A stretch of DNA of 64,000 nucleotides. Source: Bog-756 sp963713625. GTDB lineage: Bacteria > Actinomycetota > Acidimicrobiia > Acidimicrobiales > RAAP-2. Positions 1 to 7,742 of the stretch are shown piece after piece. The stretch's first letter is position 1; every line of letters begins with the position of its first letter. The stretch is taken from positions 128,905 through 192,904 of the forward strand of contig CAVQMN010000009.1 in the NCBI GenBank assembly GCA_963713625.1, given 5' to 3'. The translations under genes and the position numbers were made by a program. Below the pieces are notes generated by a model. It ran no database searches and was not told the DNA's origin. It was given only the letters and a program-made list of their open reading frames with translations.

Positions 1-354
1 GCCCCCGCCGACCGGGGCATCCGCGGCGGCACTGCCGGGGTCGGCACTGCCGGGGATGACACTGCCGGGGATGGCACTGCCGGGGATGACACTGCCGGGG
101 TCGGCACTGCCGGCGACGGGGCCGTCCGGAAGGCCGGGCCGACCGTTCGGACCGGCGGCGACGGCCACCGGAGAGGGCGCCGGTCGGGATACCGGTCGCA
201 GGGCGTCGAGCTCCGCGGCGGACAGGCCGGACACCATCGACAGGTATGCGGGCACCAGCGGCAGCACGCAGGGGGAGAGGAACGACAACATGCCCGCGCC
301 GAAGGCCACCAGGAGGCCCAGGGGGTCGGCGTGGATCGCCGCCAGGACGGCCAT
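1..354 (-). CDS. ccdA: Cytochrome c biogenesis / thiol-disulfide membrane protein CcdA, N-terminal part
   Basis: Only the first 118 codons are in the window; the gene runs off the left edge. CcdA proteins carry electrons across the membrane from thioredoxin to periplasmic thiol acceptors. Residues about 20-40 read FGAGMLSFLSPCVLPLVPAY, the hallmark first membrane helix of CcdA with its redox cysteine inside SPCVLPL. After residue 45 the expected family pattern breaks: residues about 60-115 are a Pro/Gly/Ala/Ser-rich low-complexity stretch containing five copies of a pentapeptide (xxPGS) encoded by a 15-bp tandem repeat, presumably lengthening the first extramembrane loop. The start is 6 nt after the stop of gmd, so it may be co-transcribed. 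The family assignment is firm from the first helix; the length of the rest cannot be seen. Confidence 0.85.
   Translation of the reverse strand, partial: MAVLAAIHADPLGLLVAFGAGMLSFLSPCVLPLVPAYLSMVSGLSAAELDALRPVSRPAPSPVAVAAGPNGRPGLPDGPVAGSADPGSVIPGSAIPGSVIPGSADPGSAAADAPVGGG
31..105. repeat. 15-bp tandem repeat, five copies, inside ccdA
   Basis: Units of actgccggggatgac or actgccggggtcggc repeat five times with one or two changes per unit, and a sixth decayed unit follows to about 120. Fifteen is a multiple of three, so the array stays in frame on the minus strand and encodes ADPGS/VIPGS/AIPGS pentapeptides in CcdA. A copy-number change would alter loop length without breaking the gene. Confidence 0.9.
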
Positions 355-360
355 GGGCGC

Positions 361-1332
361 CTAGGCCAGCTGGCTCTTCACCAGCGCCAGGTCGGCCTCG
401 ACCATCATCTGCACCAGCGCCGGGAAGTCGACGTCGCGGTGCCAGCCGAGGATCTTCTCCGACCGGGACGGGTCACCGACCAGCAGGTCGACCTCTGCGG
501 GCCGGAGGAACCGCTCATCGATCACCACATGCTGTTCCCAGTCGAGCCCCACGGCGGAGAAGGACAGCTCGACCAGCTCCTTCACGGAGTGGGTCTCGCC
601 GGTGGCCACCACGTAGTCGTCAGGCTTGTCCTGTTGGAGCATCAGCCACATGGCCCGCACGTAGTCGGCCGCAAATCCCCAGTCACGCTGGGCATCGAGG
701 TTGCCGAGCGGCAGCTTCTCGTCGATGCCGGCCTTGATCCGGGCCACCCCGTGGGTCACCTTCCGGGTGACGAACTCGAGGCCCCGCCTCGGTGACTCGT
801 GGTTGAAGAGGATTCCCGACGATGCATGGAGGCCGTAGCTTTCCCGGTAGTTGACGGTGATCCAGTGGCCGTAGACCTTGGCCACGCCGTAGGGACTGCG
901 GGGATAGAACGGCGTTGACTCCCGTTGCGGCACTTCGAGGACCTTGCCGAACATCTCCGACGAGCTGGCCTGATAGAACCGGATCTCCGGGTCGACGATC
1001 CGGATGGCGTCGAGGACCCGGGTCACCCCGAGGGCCGTGGTCTCCCCGGTCAGGACGGGCTGGCTCCACGATGTCTGGACGAAGGACTGGGCGGCCAGGT
1101 TGTAGACCTCGGTCGGGTGGTTGTCCCGCAGGATGTTGATCATCGACACCTCGTCGAGGAGGTCCCCGGCCACCAGCGTGATGCGGTCCTGGATGTGGGC
1201 GATCCGCTCGAAGTTGAGGGTGCTCGACCGGCGGACCATCCCGCAGACCTCATATCCCTGGTCCAGCAGGAATTCGGCCAGGTAGGAGCCGTCCTGGCCG
1301 GTGATGCCGGTGATCAGTGCTCGTTTCGCCAT
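361..1332 (-). CDS. gmd: GDP-mannose 4,6-dehydratase
   Basis: Converts GDP-D-mannose to GDP-4-keto-6-deoxy-D-mannose, the entry to GDP-fucose, GDP-rhamnose and related deoxysugars for surface polysaccharides; cytoplasmic, NADP-dependent, extended-SDR fold. The 323-residue length suits the family. Visible motifs: the dinucleotide-binding GITGQDGSYLAEFLL at residues 9-23, SSSE at 123-126, and the catalytic YGVAK (Tyr148, Lys152). The segment NHESPRRG and the late RPAEVD motif are also typical of GMD. No GDP-fucose synthase lies next to it; the nearest sugar gene is the GT4 glycosyltransferase at 2293. It is followed 6 nt downstream by ccdA. Confidence 0.96.
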   Translation of the reverse strand: MAKRALITGITGQDGSYLAEFLLDQGYEVCGMVRRSSTLNFERIAHIQDRITLVAGDLLDEVSMINILRDNHPTEVYNLAAQSFVQTSWSQPVLTGETTALGVTRVLDAIRIVDPEIRFYQASSSEMFGKVLEVPQRESTPFYPRSPYGVAKVYGHWITVNYRESYGLHASSGILFNHESPRRGLEFVTRKVTHGVARIKAGIDEKLPLGNLDAQRDWGFAADYVRAMWLMLQQDKPDDYVVATGETHSVKELVELSFSAVGLDWEQHVVIDERFLRPAEVDLLVGDPSRSEKILGWHRDVDFPALVQMMVEADLALVKSQLA

Positions 1333-1350
1333 TCAGGAGCTCCTCGGGTC

Positions 1351-2265
1351 TCAGTGCATTTCGGTGTCGTCGGTGCCCGTCTGCCAGGACGGCGATCGCT
1401 TTTCGGTGAAGGCGGCGATCCCCTCGGCAGCTTCGGCTGTCTGGCTGGTGACCGTCAGCATGGCATGGAGGTAGGGAAGTGCCTCTGTCGCCGCTGAGTC
1501 CAGCACAGCGTAGAACGATTCGCGACCCATTCTCATCACACCGGGCGGTTTCGAGGCCAGCACGGCGGCCATCTCCGCCACCTCGGCGTCGAGCCGGTCG
1601 GTGGCCACCACCTTGGTGACGAAGCCGATGCGCTCGGCCTCTTCGGCTCCGACCACCCGGCTGGTGAGCATCAGCTCGAGGGCCTTCTTCGGGGGCATCG
1701 ACCGCAACATGGGGACGGTGACCATGTAGGGCCAGAGCCCCACGTTGAGCTCGGGGGCCCCGAACCGGGCCTGGTCCGAGGCGATGACCATGTCGCAGGC
1801 CAGGGCCAGTCCGAACCCACCGGCCATGGCCCAGCCCTGCACCCGGGCGATGGTGGGCTTGCCCAGGTGCCACAGCTGCTCGAACAGCTCGGCCAGCCAA
1901 CCCCGGGCCATGTGGTGGTCGGCGTACTCGTCGGTGACTCCTCCCGGACTGTGGGGAACCATGCCCGACAGATCTGCTCCGGCACAGAACGCCTTGTCGC
2001 CGGCGCCGGTCAGCACCACCACCCGCACGGCCGGGTCGTCCTTGGCCCGAGCCACCTCTTGACGCAGCCGTGCGATGACCTCCCAGGTCATGGCGTTACG
2101 GCGCTCCGGGCGGTTGATGGTCAGGGTCAGGACCGGGCCCTGCCGGCCGGAGAGGACATCGGAGCCCGACCGGTCGGCGGGAGCGGTCGGTTCTGGTTCG
2201 GCTTCAGCTGCTGCAGGCACCGGACGACGGTAGCCCGCCCGCCGGAGCACGGGCCACAACGACAT
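1351..2265 (-). CDS. Enoyl-CoA hydratase/isomerase-family protein
   Basis: Crotonase-fold protein of 304 residues, probably acting on an acyl-CoA in fatty-acid or related catabolism. The family core begins at GPVLTLTINRPERRNAMT (residues 43-60). The oxyanion-hole segment FCAGADLSG lies at 93-101 and MAGGFGLALACD at 147-158. Of the two glutamates used by classical hydratases, the second is present (Glu172 in APELN) but the first is replaced by Gly152, so it may be an isomerase, hydrolase or hydratase of altered chemistry. The ATG at 2265 leaves a long Pro/Ala-rich N-terminus; a GTG at 2220 would give a more usual length and a larger gap to the divergent glycosyltransferase. Confidence 0.85.
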   Translation of the reverse strand: MSLWPVLRRAGYRRPVPAAAEAEPEPTAPADRSGSDVLSGRQGPVLTLTINRPERRNAMTWEVIARLRQEVARAKDDPAVRVVVLTGAGDKAFCAGADLSGMVPHSPGGVTDEYADHHMARGWLAELFEQLWHLGKPTIARVQGWAMAGGFGLALACDMVIASDQARFGAPELNVGLWPYMVTVPMLRSMPPKKALELMLTSRVVGAEEAERIGFVTKVVATDRLDAEVAEMAAVLASKPPGVMRMGRESFYAVLDSAATEALPYLHAMLTVTSQTAEAAEGIAAFTEKRSPSWQTGTDDTEMH

Positions 2266-2292
2266 CCGACCGGGGCCAACTACGGTGACGCC

Positions 2293-3357
2293 ATTCCGAC
2301 CGCAGCCCTGCTCTCCTTCCGACTCGGCGGTTCCGACGGGGTGTCCATCGAAGCGGCCAAGTGGCGGTGGGCCCTGGGCGAACTCGGGTTCACCACCGTC
2401 ACCGTGGCCGGTGACGGGGACGCCGACCGCCTGGTCGGCGGGCTCTCCATCGACGCCGCCGAGCCGCCCAGCCGCGCCGAGCTGGCCGCCGCCCTCGACG
2501 ACGCCGACGTGGTCGTGGTGGAGAACCTCTGCTCCCTCCCGCTCAATCCCCCAGCGGCAGCCGCGGCCGCCTCCCTCCTCGCCGGGAGGCCGGCCATCCT
2601 CCACCACCACGACCTCCCCTGGCAGCGTCCCCACTTCCTCGGGGAGCCACCACCTCCGGTCGACCCCCATTGGCGTCATGTGACCATCAACGAGCTGAGT
2701 CGACGCCAGCTGGCCGACCGGGGCATCGCCGCCACCACCGTGTACAACACCTTCGCCGTCCCCGAGACGGCCCCGACGGGACCCACCAGCCCCGGGGGTA
2801 CCCCGCCGAGCCGCGGACCGTCGACCCGGCGGGCACTGGGTATCGGCGACGACGCTCGGCTGGTGCTCCAGCCCACCCGGGCCATCCCCCGCAAGAACGT
2901 GGCCGGCGGCCTGCGGGCGGCCACCGAGTTGGAGGCGACCTACTGGCTGCTCGGTCCGGCCGAGGACGGGTACGGCCCGGAACTCGACAGTCTGGTGGCA
3001 GAAGCCCGATGCCCGGTCATCCTGGGCACACCGGAGGGAGCGGCCGGTCTCACCGTCAACGAGGCCTACGAGGCCTGCGACGTGGTGGCCCTGCCCTCCA
3101 CCTGGGAGGGGTTCGGCAACCCCACCATCGAGTCGGTCGTGCACCGGCGCCCGCTGGTCATCGGGCCCTATCCGGTGGCGGACGAGCTCGCCGCCTTCGG
3201 GTTCGACTGGTTCGCCCTCTCCGAGATGTCCCGGCTCCTGTCCTGGCTGGAGGACCCCGACCCCGGCCTGCTGGACGGAAACCTGGCCGTGGCGTCCGCC
3301 CACTTCTCGCAGCGCGACCTGCCCGACAGGATCGCCTCGGTGATGCCTCCGCTCTGA
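2293..3357 (+). CDS. GT4-family glycosyltransferase (GT-B fold), start codon uncertain
   Basis: About 354 residues. The start is difficult: the conserved N-terminal strand and glycine loop of the family (ALLSFRLGGSDGVSIEAAKW) is encoded from about 2305, yet no in-frame ATG, GTG or TTG lies just upstream. ATT at 2293 and CTG at 2308 are the only nearby candidates. GTG at 2341 has the right codon but would delete the glycine loop. The C-terminal domain has the donor-binding E-x7-E motif in STWEGFGNPTIES and a QPTRAIPRKNV segment typical of retaining GT4 enzymes. The protein should transfer a sugar from a nucleotide-sugar donor; the acceptor is unknown. Its nearness to gmd fits surface glycan synthesis. 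Confidence 0.8.
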   Translation: MPTAALLSFRLGGSDGVSIEAAKWRWALGELGFTTVTVAGDGDADRLVGGLSIDAAEPPSRAELAAALDDADVVVVENLCSLPLNPPAAAAAASLLAGRPAILHHHDLPWQRPHFLGEPPPPVDPHWRHVTINELSRRQLADRGIAATTVYNTFAVPETAPTGPTSPGGTPPSRGPSTRRALGIGDDARLVLQPTRAIPRKNVAGGLRAATELEATYWLLGPAEDGYGPELDSLVAEARCPVILGTPEGAAGLTVNEAYEACDVVALPSTWEGFGNPTIESVVHRRPLVIGPYPVADELAAFGFDWFALSEMSRLLSWLEDPDPGLLDGNLAVASAHFSQRDLPDRIASVMPPL

Positions 3358-3403
3358 ACGCGCCCCGAGCCGGCGCCCGGAACGCCGAGGACCCGGGAGT
3401 ACC

Positions 3404-4123
3404 ATGACCGGGATGAGCGGAGCCCTGGACACCGACCCGAACCGCAACGCGGAACCGGATCAGCGCCCGGCGGCCCCGGGCGGCCGGCGTCTCACCGCCG
3501 ACGCCCGACGACGGCAGCTGTTCGAGGTGGCCCTGTCCCTCTTCGCCGAGCACGGCTACTCGGCCACCACCATGGACGACATCGCCGAGTCGGCCGGCGT
3601 GACCAAACCGTTGGTGTACCAGCACTTCGATTCCAAGCGTGCGCTCTACCTCGAGCTGATGGACGCGGTCTCACGCGAGCTGGTGACACGCATCGTCAAG
3701 GCGACCGCCACGGCAGACGGCCCCCGCCAGCAGGTCGAGCTGGGCTTTGCCGCCTACTTCGAACTCATGGTCGACAGCGAGCCGGCCTTCCGCCTCCTCT
3801 ACGGGCGCGATGCTCCTGACGACTTCGAGTTGGGCGCCGCGCTGCGCCGGGTGGAAGAGACCATCGCCCAGGCCATCGATCCCCTCATCGACGCCGGACT
3901 CGATCCCGAACACCGCCTGCTCCTGGCCCACGCGGTGGTGGGCATGGCCGAGGGTGCCAGCCGCCACTGGCTGGATACCAACCGGCGCCAGGGCAACTCC
4001 GAAAACGGGACCGGCTCGCCGACCGACGCCCCCGCCGACGTTCGCCGGGCCGACGCGGCCCAGCTGGCCAACCGCCTGGCCGACTTCGCCTGGGCCGGGC
4101 TCCGCCAGGTCCACCGCATCTGA
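3404..4123 (+). CDS. TetR/AcrR-family transcriptional regulator
   Basis: A 239-residue repressor with an N-terminal helix-turn-helix: DARRRQLFEVALSLFAEHGYSATTMDDIAESAGVTKPLVYQHFDSK spans roughly residues 33-78, a textbook TetR DNA-binding domain. The rest is helical and should bind an unidentified ligand. The ATG at 3404 is preceded by GGGAG four bases upstream. A polar stretch lies near residues 195-215 (SENGTGSPTDAP). It follows the glycosyltransferase by 46 bp in the same direction. Its target is not evident. Confidence 0.9.
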   Translation: MTGMSGALDTDPNRNAEPDQRPAAPGGRRLTADARRRQLFEVALSLFAEHGYSATTMDDIAESAGVTKPLVYQHFDSKRALYLELMDAVSRELVTRIVKATATADGPRQQVELGFAAYFELMVDSEPAFRLLYGRDAPDDFELGAALRRVEETIAQAIDPLIDAGLDPEHRLLLAHAVVGMAEGASRHWLDTNRRQGNSENGTGSPTDAPADVRRADAAQLANRLADFAWAGLRQVHRI

Positions 4124-4190
4124 CCCACGGGCACCGGCGGCCTCTGACCCACGGGTACCGGCGGCCTCTGACCCGCGGGCACGGGCGGCG
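4119..4190. repeat. 24-bp tandem repeat, three copies
   Basis: Unit tctgacccacgggcaccggcggcc recurs three times with few changes, beginning on the stop codon of the TetR gene. Each unit repeats the TGA, so the array looks like tandem duplication of the gene's 3' end into the intergenic gap before the convergent anti-sigma gene. Confidence 0.85.
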
Positions 4191-4226
4191 TCGGCCGGGG
4201 ACCTCCGACACGGTGGAGCCGGCCGG

Positions 4227-5099
4227 TCAGGCCGTGACCTGTCCGGCCACCACCGGTCGGTTGGTGCTCTGGACCACCCCGCCGGCGTGCTCGGCGGTGA
4301 TGGCGAACGCGTCGACGGGCATGTTGCCGGCCACGCTGAAGGGGACCACCCGTGGATCCGAGCCCAACAGGCCGAGCGAGATCGTCCGGCTGCCGATCAC
4401 CCCCCAGAGCTGGTACGTCTCGCTCTTCGGCAGCGAAGACAGACCCCGGGCTTCGACGAACCCGGTCCCCGAGCTGGTCAGGACGACGGTGGCCTTCGTC
4501 GTGGCCGCCGACGCCGACGACGGAGCCCGCAATGGCACCTCCCTGGTCGATGGCGAGGCGATGGCCGCCTGCTCCGCCCGGGTCAGCGGGGCCGACGCCT
4601 GGAGTGCGTTGACCTGGTGGTGGAGATGACCGACCTGGACGCCGAGGACGACCGCCACGACGGCGGCCGCAGCCGCGACCACCACCGCCACCCGCATGGC
4701 CGTGCGGCCCCGCCGACCCCCGGTACCGATCGCCACCACCTCGGCGGTGCCCGACGGCGTCGCCGGCTCGCCGCCGACCGGGCCCGCGAACTCGTCATCC
4801 GGCCGCCGCGGGCCGGGTTCGGACTCCAGCCGTTTGGCCAACCGGTCCCACGACGGCGGAGCCGATCCGTCGAGCCGGCTGGCGATCCCGTCCCACAACT
4901 CCCCCGGCGATGCTCCGCCCGAGTTGGCCAGCAGGCCGGCCACTTCGTGATGCTGGGCCACCTCGATCGAGCACCTGACGCACCCCGCGAGATGCCGCTC
5001 GACCATGGCCGCCGTCTCGGGATCCACCGCGTCGAGGGCGTAGACACCCAGCAGCTCCTGTATCTCCCGGTGGATGGGATCGGGCTCGTGGGTACTCAC
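4227..5099 (-). CDS. Anti-sigma-K factor-like membrane protein (RskA type) with zinc-finger-like N-terminus
   Basis: A 290-residue membrane protein expected to hold the upstream SigK-like sigma factor inactive. The N-terminus has HLAGCVRC (His-x3-Cys-x2-Cys, about residues 33-40), the ZAS-type anti-sigma signature. One membrane helix (about residues 142-165, AVVVAAAAAVVAVVLGV) is followed by an outer RskA-type domain with TYQLWGVIGSRTISLGLLG, probably sensing an envelope signal. Translation starts at GTG 5099, overlapping the sigma stop codon in a GTGA arrangement, which implies coupled synthesis of sigma and its inhibitor. Confidence 0.9.
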   Translation of the reverse strand: MSTHEPDPIHREIQELLGVYALDAVDPETAAMVERHLAGCVRCSIEVAQHHEVAGLLANSGGASPGELWDGIASRLDGSAPPSWDRLAKRLESEPGPRRPDDEFAGPVGGEPATPSGTAEVVAIGTGGRRGRTAMRVAVVVAAAAAVVAVVLGVQVGHLHHQVNALQASAPLTRAEQAAIASPSTREVPLRAPSSASAATTKATVVLTSSGTGFVEARGLSSLPKSETYQLWGVIGSRTISLGLLGSDPRVVPFSVAGNMPVDAFAITAEHAGGVVQSTNRPVVAGQVTA

Positions 5100-5698
5100 G
5101 ACTCTGCTCCTGCCGGTTCCACACCGAGTTCGGCCAGGTTGATCCGGAGCCGGCCCAGCCCCGACCGGATGCGGCTCTTGACGGTGCCCTCGGGCTCGTT
5201 GAGGATCTGGGCCACCTCGCGATAGGTGTTGCCTCCAAAATAGGCCAGGAGGATCGGTTTGCGAAGGTCCTCGGGCAGGGCGCCGAGGGCGGCCTTCACC
5301 TGGTCGGCCACGGCCATGTCCCACACCTCGTGATCGATGTCGTAGCCGGCGGTGGCCGTCTCCTTCGACGTGCGCTCCTCCCGGCGCCGGCGGGCCGTCT
5401 CCGACCGGATGAAGTCGACGGATTTCCCATGGGTCCGGGCCAGCAGGTAGGAGCGCAGCGTGCCCCGCTGGGCGTCGAACTTCTCGGGCTGCCTCCAGAG
5501 GTCGAGGAAGATCTCCTGGGTGATCTCCTCGGCCGGAGGATCGCTGCGCAGGATGCGCCGGGCCAATGAGTGCACGGCCCCCCCGTGACGCCGGTAGATC
5601 TCGGCCAGCGCAGGCTCGTGCCACCGGCCGACAGCCACCACCAAGTTTGCATCGCTGGCCTGCAAATTGGCGTCACTCGCCTGCTCTCGTCCGATCAC
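5096..5698 (-). CDS. ECF RNA polymerase sigma factor, SigK-like
   Basis: A 200-residue ECF sigma factor. Region 2 covers about residues 30-95, with LARRILRSDPPAEEITQEIFLDLWRQ contacting the core enzyme and -10 element. Region 4 covers about 130-185, with ALGALPEDLRKPILLAYFGGNTYREVAQILNEPEGTVKSRIRSGL. The layout with a co-translated RskA-like anti-sigma factor matches the mycobacterial SigK/RskA pair, which controls redox-related envelope proteins. The N-terminus contains a short internal duplication (QASDANLQASDANL). Start is GTG at 5698. Confidence 0.92.
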   Translation of the reverse strand: MIGREQASDANLQASDANLVVAVGRWHEPALAEIYRRHGGAVHSLARRILRSDPPAEEITQEIFLDLWRQPEKFDAQRGTLRSYLLARTHGKSVDFIRSETARRRREERTSKETATAGYDIDHEVWDMAVADQVKAALGALPEDLRKPILLAYFGGNTYREVAQILNEPEGTVKSRIRSGLGRLRINLAELGVEPAGAES

Positions 5699-5807
5699 CG
5701 CACTCTATTCGGAGCCGGTCCTCCGGGCGGATGGCGCATTCGGCCCGCGGGTCGGGTGGATGTCGATCCAACATCATCTGGGCCCTGATCGGCTACGAAG
5801 GACGGGC

Positions 5808-6590
5808 ATGACCTTCGATATGACGACCTACCGGCGGCTCTCGGAGAAACTCGAGGTCGACGACATCGACTTCGGTGCCTTCCGTGATCGGCCCCTCGAT
5901 CCGGAGGCACTCCGGTGCCTGCGCTACATGCATGACGTGGAGAGCCATACGGTCTGTTACCTGCGCGACGTCCTCGTCACCCGGGCCCACCGCGATCCCG
6001 AGGTCACCTCGTTCCTCACCCTCTGGAACTACGAGGAGTTCTGGCACGGGGAGGCCATCGCCGACATCCTGGCCGCGCACGACGAGGGTGCCGGGACCGG
6101 GCGGATCGCCGCCCTCCGCCAACGCCTGCCGAGGCGCGAAGCGTGGAAGCCGCTCACCTTCCAGCTGGGCTCAGCCCTCACTCCCCACCTGACCGCCGTG
6201 CACATGACCTGGGGGGCGGTCAACGAATGGACGACCCAGGCCGCCTACGCCCGGCTGGCCAAGCTGGCCGACCACCCCACGCTCACCCTGCTGCTCCGGC
6301 GGGTCATGAAGCAGGAAGGGCGCCACATCGACTTCTACTCGGCCCAGGCCCGATCGCGGCTGGCCGACAGCCGCGCCGCCCAGCGGCTCACCCGGTGGGC
6401 CCTCCGGCACTTCTGGGCGCCGGTGGGCAGCGGCGTCCTTCCCGACCGGGAGGTCGACTTCCTCCGCTCCTACCTCTTCGGCGATGAGGACGGTCGGTCG
6501 GTGGCCGACCGCATCGACCGCCGCGTCGACCGGCTTCCCGGTCTCGAGGGCCTGAACCTCCTGCACGGGGCCGTCTCCGCCGCCGCCTGA
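5808..6590 (+). CDS. Ferritin-like diiron protein (acyl-ACP desaturase / AurF-like)
   Basis: A 260-residue helical protein with two Glu-x2-His diiron motifs: EEFWHGEAI near residue 74 and KQEGRHIDFY near residue 170, each on a predicted helix with further acidic residues. This is the ferritin-like diiron fold seen in acyl-ACP desaturases and AurF-type N-oxygenases; the substrate cannot be read from the sequence. ATG 5808 was chosen because GAAGGA lies five bases upstream. It is divergent from the sigma factor gene by about 110 bp. Confidence 0.7.
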   Translation: MTFDMTTYRRLSEKLEVDDIDFGAFRDRPLDPEALRCLRYMHDVESHTVCYLRDVLVTRAHRDPEVTSFLTLWNYEEFWHGEAIADILAAHDEGAGTGRIAALRQRLPRREAWKPLTFQLGSALTPHLTAVHMTWGAVNEWTTQAAYARLAKLADHPTLTLLLRRVMKQEGRHIDFYSAQARSRLADSRAAQRLTRWALRHFWAPVGSGVLPDREVDFLRSYLFGDEDGRSVADRIDRRVDRLPGLEGLNLLHGAVSAAA

Positions 6591-6645
6591 TCCACGGGAA
6601 CGCACCTGCGCAATCCCCGCCGGCACCGAAACCCGAGCGACCCGG

Positions 6646-6657
6646 TAAACTAACTAG
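6646..6657 (+). promoter_or_regulatory. Putative leaderless -10 element before DUF4395 gene
   Basis: TAAACT at 6646-6651 is followed by six bases and then the GTG start at 6658. This TANNNT-N6-GTG spacing is that of leaderless actinobacterial transcripts, and no ribosome-binding site is visible upstream of the start. Confidence 0.55.
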
Positions 6658-7155
6658 GTGTTCAGCTTCCCGAACCCGGTCAACGAAAAGGCAGCCAGGA
6701 CGGTCGCCGCCGGCGTGGTCGTGATGTCGGTGGCCGCCGTGGCCTTCCGGCAACCCTGGATCCTCATCCCCTTGGCCTACGGCTTCTGGGCCCGGGTCCT
6801 GACCGGACCCACCCTCAGTCCGCTCGGCCAGCTGGCCACCCGGGTGGTGGCCCCGCACCTCGGCGAACCCCGCCTGGTGGCCGGCCCGCCCAAACGGTTC
6901 GCCCAGGGCATGGGCGTGGCCTTCTCCACCACCGCACTGGTGCTCTGGTACGGCTTCGGGCTGGGCACCGCCACCTGGGTGGTGGTCTCCCTGCTGGCCG
7001 TGGCCGCCTTCCTCGAATCGGCGCTGGCCATCTGCCTCGGGTGCATCGTCTTCGGCCTCCTGATGAAGGTCGGTGTCGTTCCCGAGGAGGTGTGCGCGGC
7101 CTGCGCCGACATCTCGGTCCGCCACCCACAGGTGGCCTCGGGTCGACCGACCTGA
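6658..7155 (+). CDS. DUF4395 family membrane protein
   Basis: A 165-residue protein with about four membrane helices. The N-terminal FPNPVNEKAARTVAAGVV and the RFAQGMGVAFS segment are characteristic of DUF4395, an actinobacterial family of unknown function often found beside thioredoxin or rhodanese genes. A CAAC pair (Cys-x2-Cys) near residue 147 could be redox-active. Start is GTG 6658 behind a leaderless-type -10. The phosphatase gene converges on it 8 bp downstream. Confidence 0.85.
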   Translation: MFSFPNPVNEKAARTVAAGVVVMSVAAVAFRQPWILIPLAYGFWARVLTGPTLSPLGQLATRVVAPHLGEPRLVAGPPKRFAQGMGVAFSTTALVLWYGFGLGTATWVVVSLLAVAAFLESALAICLGCIVFGLLMKVGVVPEEVCAACADISVRHPQVASGRPT

Positions 7156-7163
7156 GGGGTCGG

Positions 7164-7730
7164 TCAGGAGAGGCGGGGAAGCAGCTCGGCGCAGAGCCCG
7201 GCCAACTCCTCGACGCACGAGACGTAGATCTCGTCCTCGCCGCCGGCGGGGTCGGCGACATCCTCCCACGGTTCGACGGGGAGATCGGCCAGGCCCAGCG
7301 CGGCGATCCGTTCGGCCAGCGGCGGGGGACCGGTCGGCAGGTCGCGGCACAGCCGCTTGATCGACACGGTCTTCGATGCGGCGGCCGGGTAGCGGCGGCG
7401 GATGAAGGAGACATGTTCGCCGGCCATGGCCAAGACGAGGTCGGCGTCCTCCACGTCACGGTCGGTGAGCTGGTGGCTCCGGTGCCCGTCGGCGCTGAGG
7501 CCGAGGGAGGCCAGGGCGTCGCGGGTCCTCCTGCTCATGGGCTGGCCTTCGACGACGTGGGTCCCGGCCGTCACGATGGCCACCGGCCCCGGCTGGAGCA
7601 TGACCCCGGCCATGACCGAGCGCGCCGCGTTGCCCGTGCACAGGGTGAGCAGCCGGACCGGGCGGACCGAGCGGTCCTCTCCCGCGTCGCTCACGTGGTC
7701 GCCTGCGGCCGGCGATCGGGAGGCCGGCAT
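7164..7730 (-). CDS. Low-molecular-weight protein tyrosine phosphatase / arsenate reductase-like protein
   Basis: A 188-residue cytoplasmic protein whose P-loop CTGNAARS (Cys-x5-Arg-Ser) is the active site of low-molecular-weight phosphatases and related arsenate reductases. A later DP pair (EDVADP) could supply the general acid. It may dephosphorylate tyrosine kinases of polysaccharide synthesis, or reduce arsenate; the sequence does not decide. The first 25 residues are polar and not conserved, and the in-frame GTG shortly before RPVRLLTLC may be the real start. It lies 12 bp downstream of the acyl-CoA dehydrogenase stop, same strand. Confidence 0.85.
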   Translation of the reverse strand: MPASRSPAAGDHVSDAGEDRSVRPVRLLTLCTGNAARSVMAGVMLQPGPVAIVTAGTHVVEGQPMSRRTRDALASLGLSADGHRSHQLTDRDVEDADLVLAMAGEHVSFIRRRYPAAASKTVSIKRLCRDLPTGPPPLAERIAALGLADLPVEPWEDVADPAGGEDEIYVSCVEELAGLCAELLPRLS

Positions 7731-7742
7731 CGTGGCCGGTGA

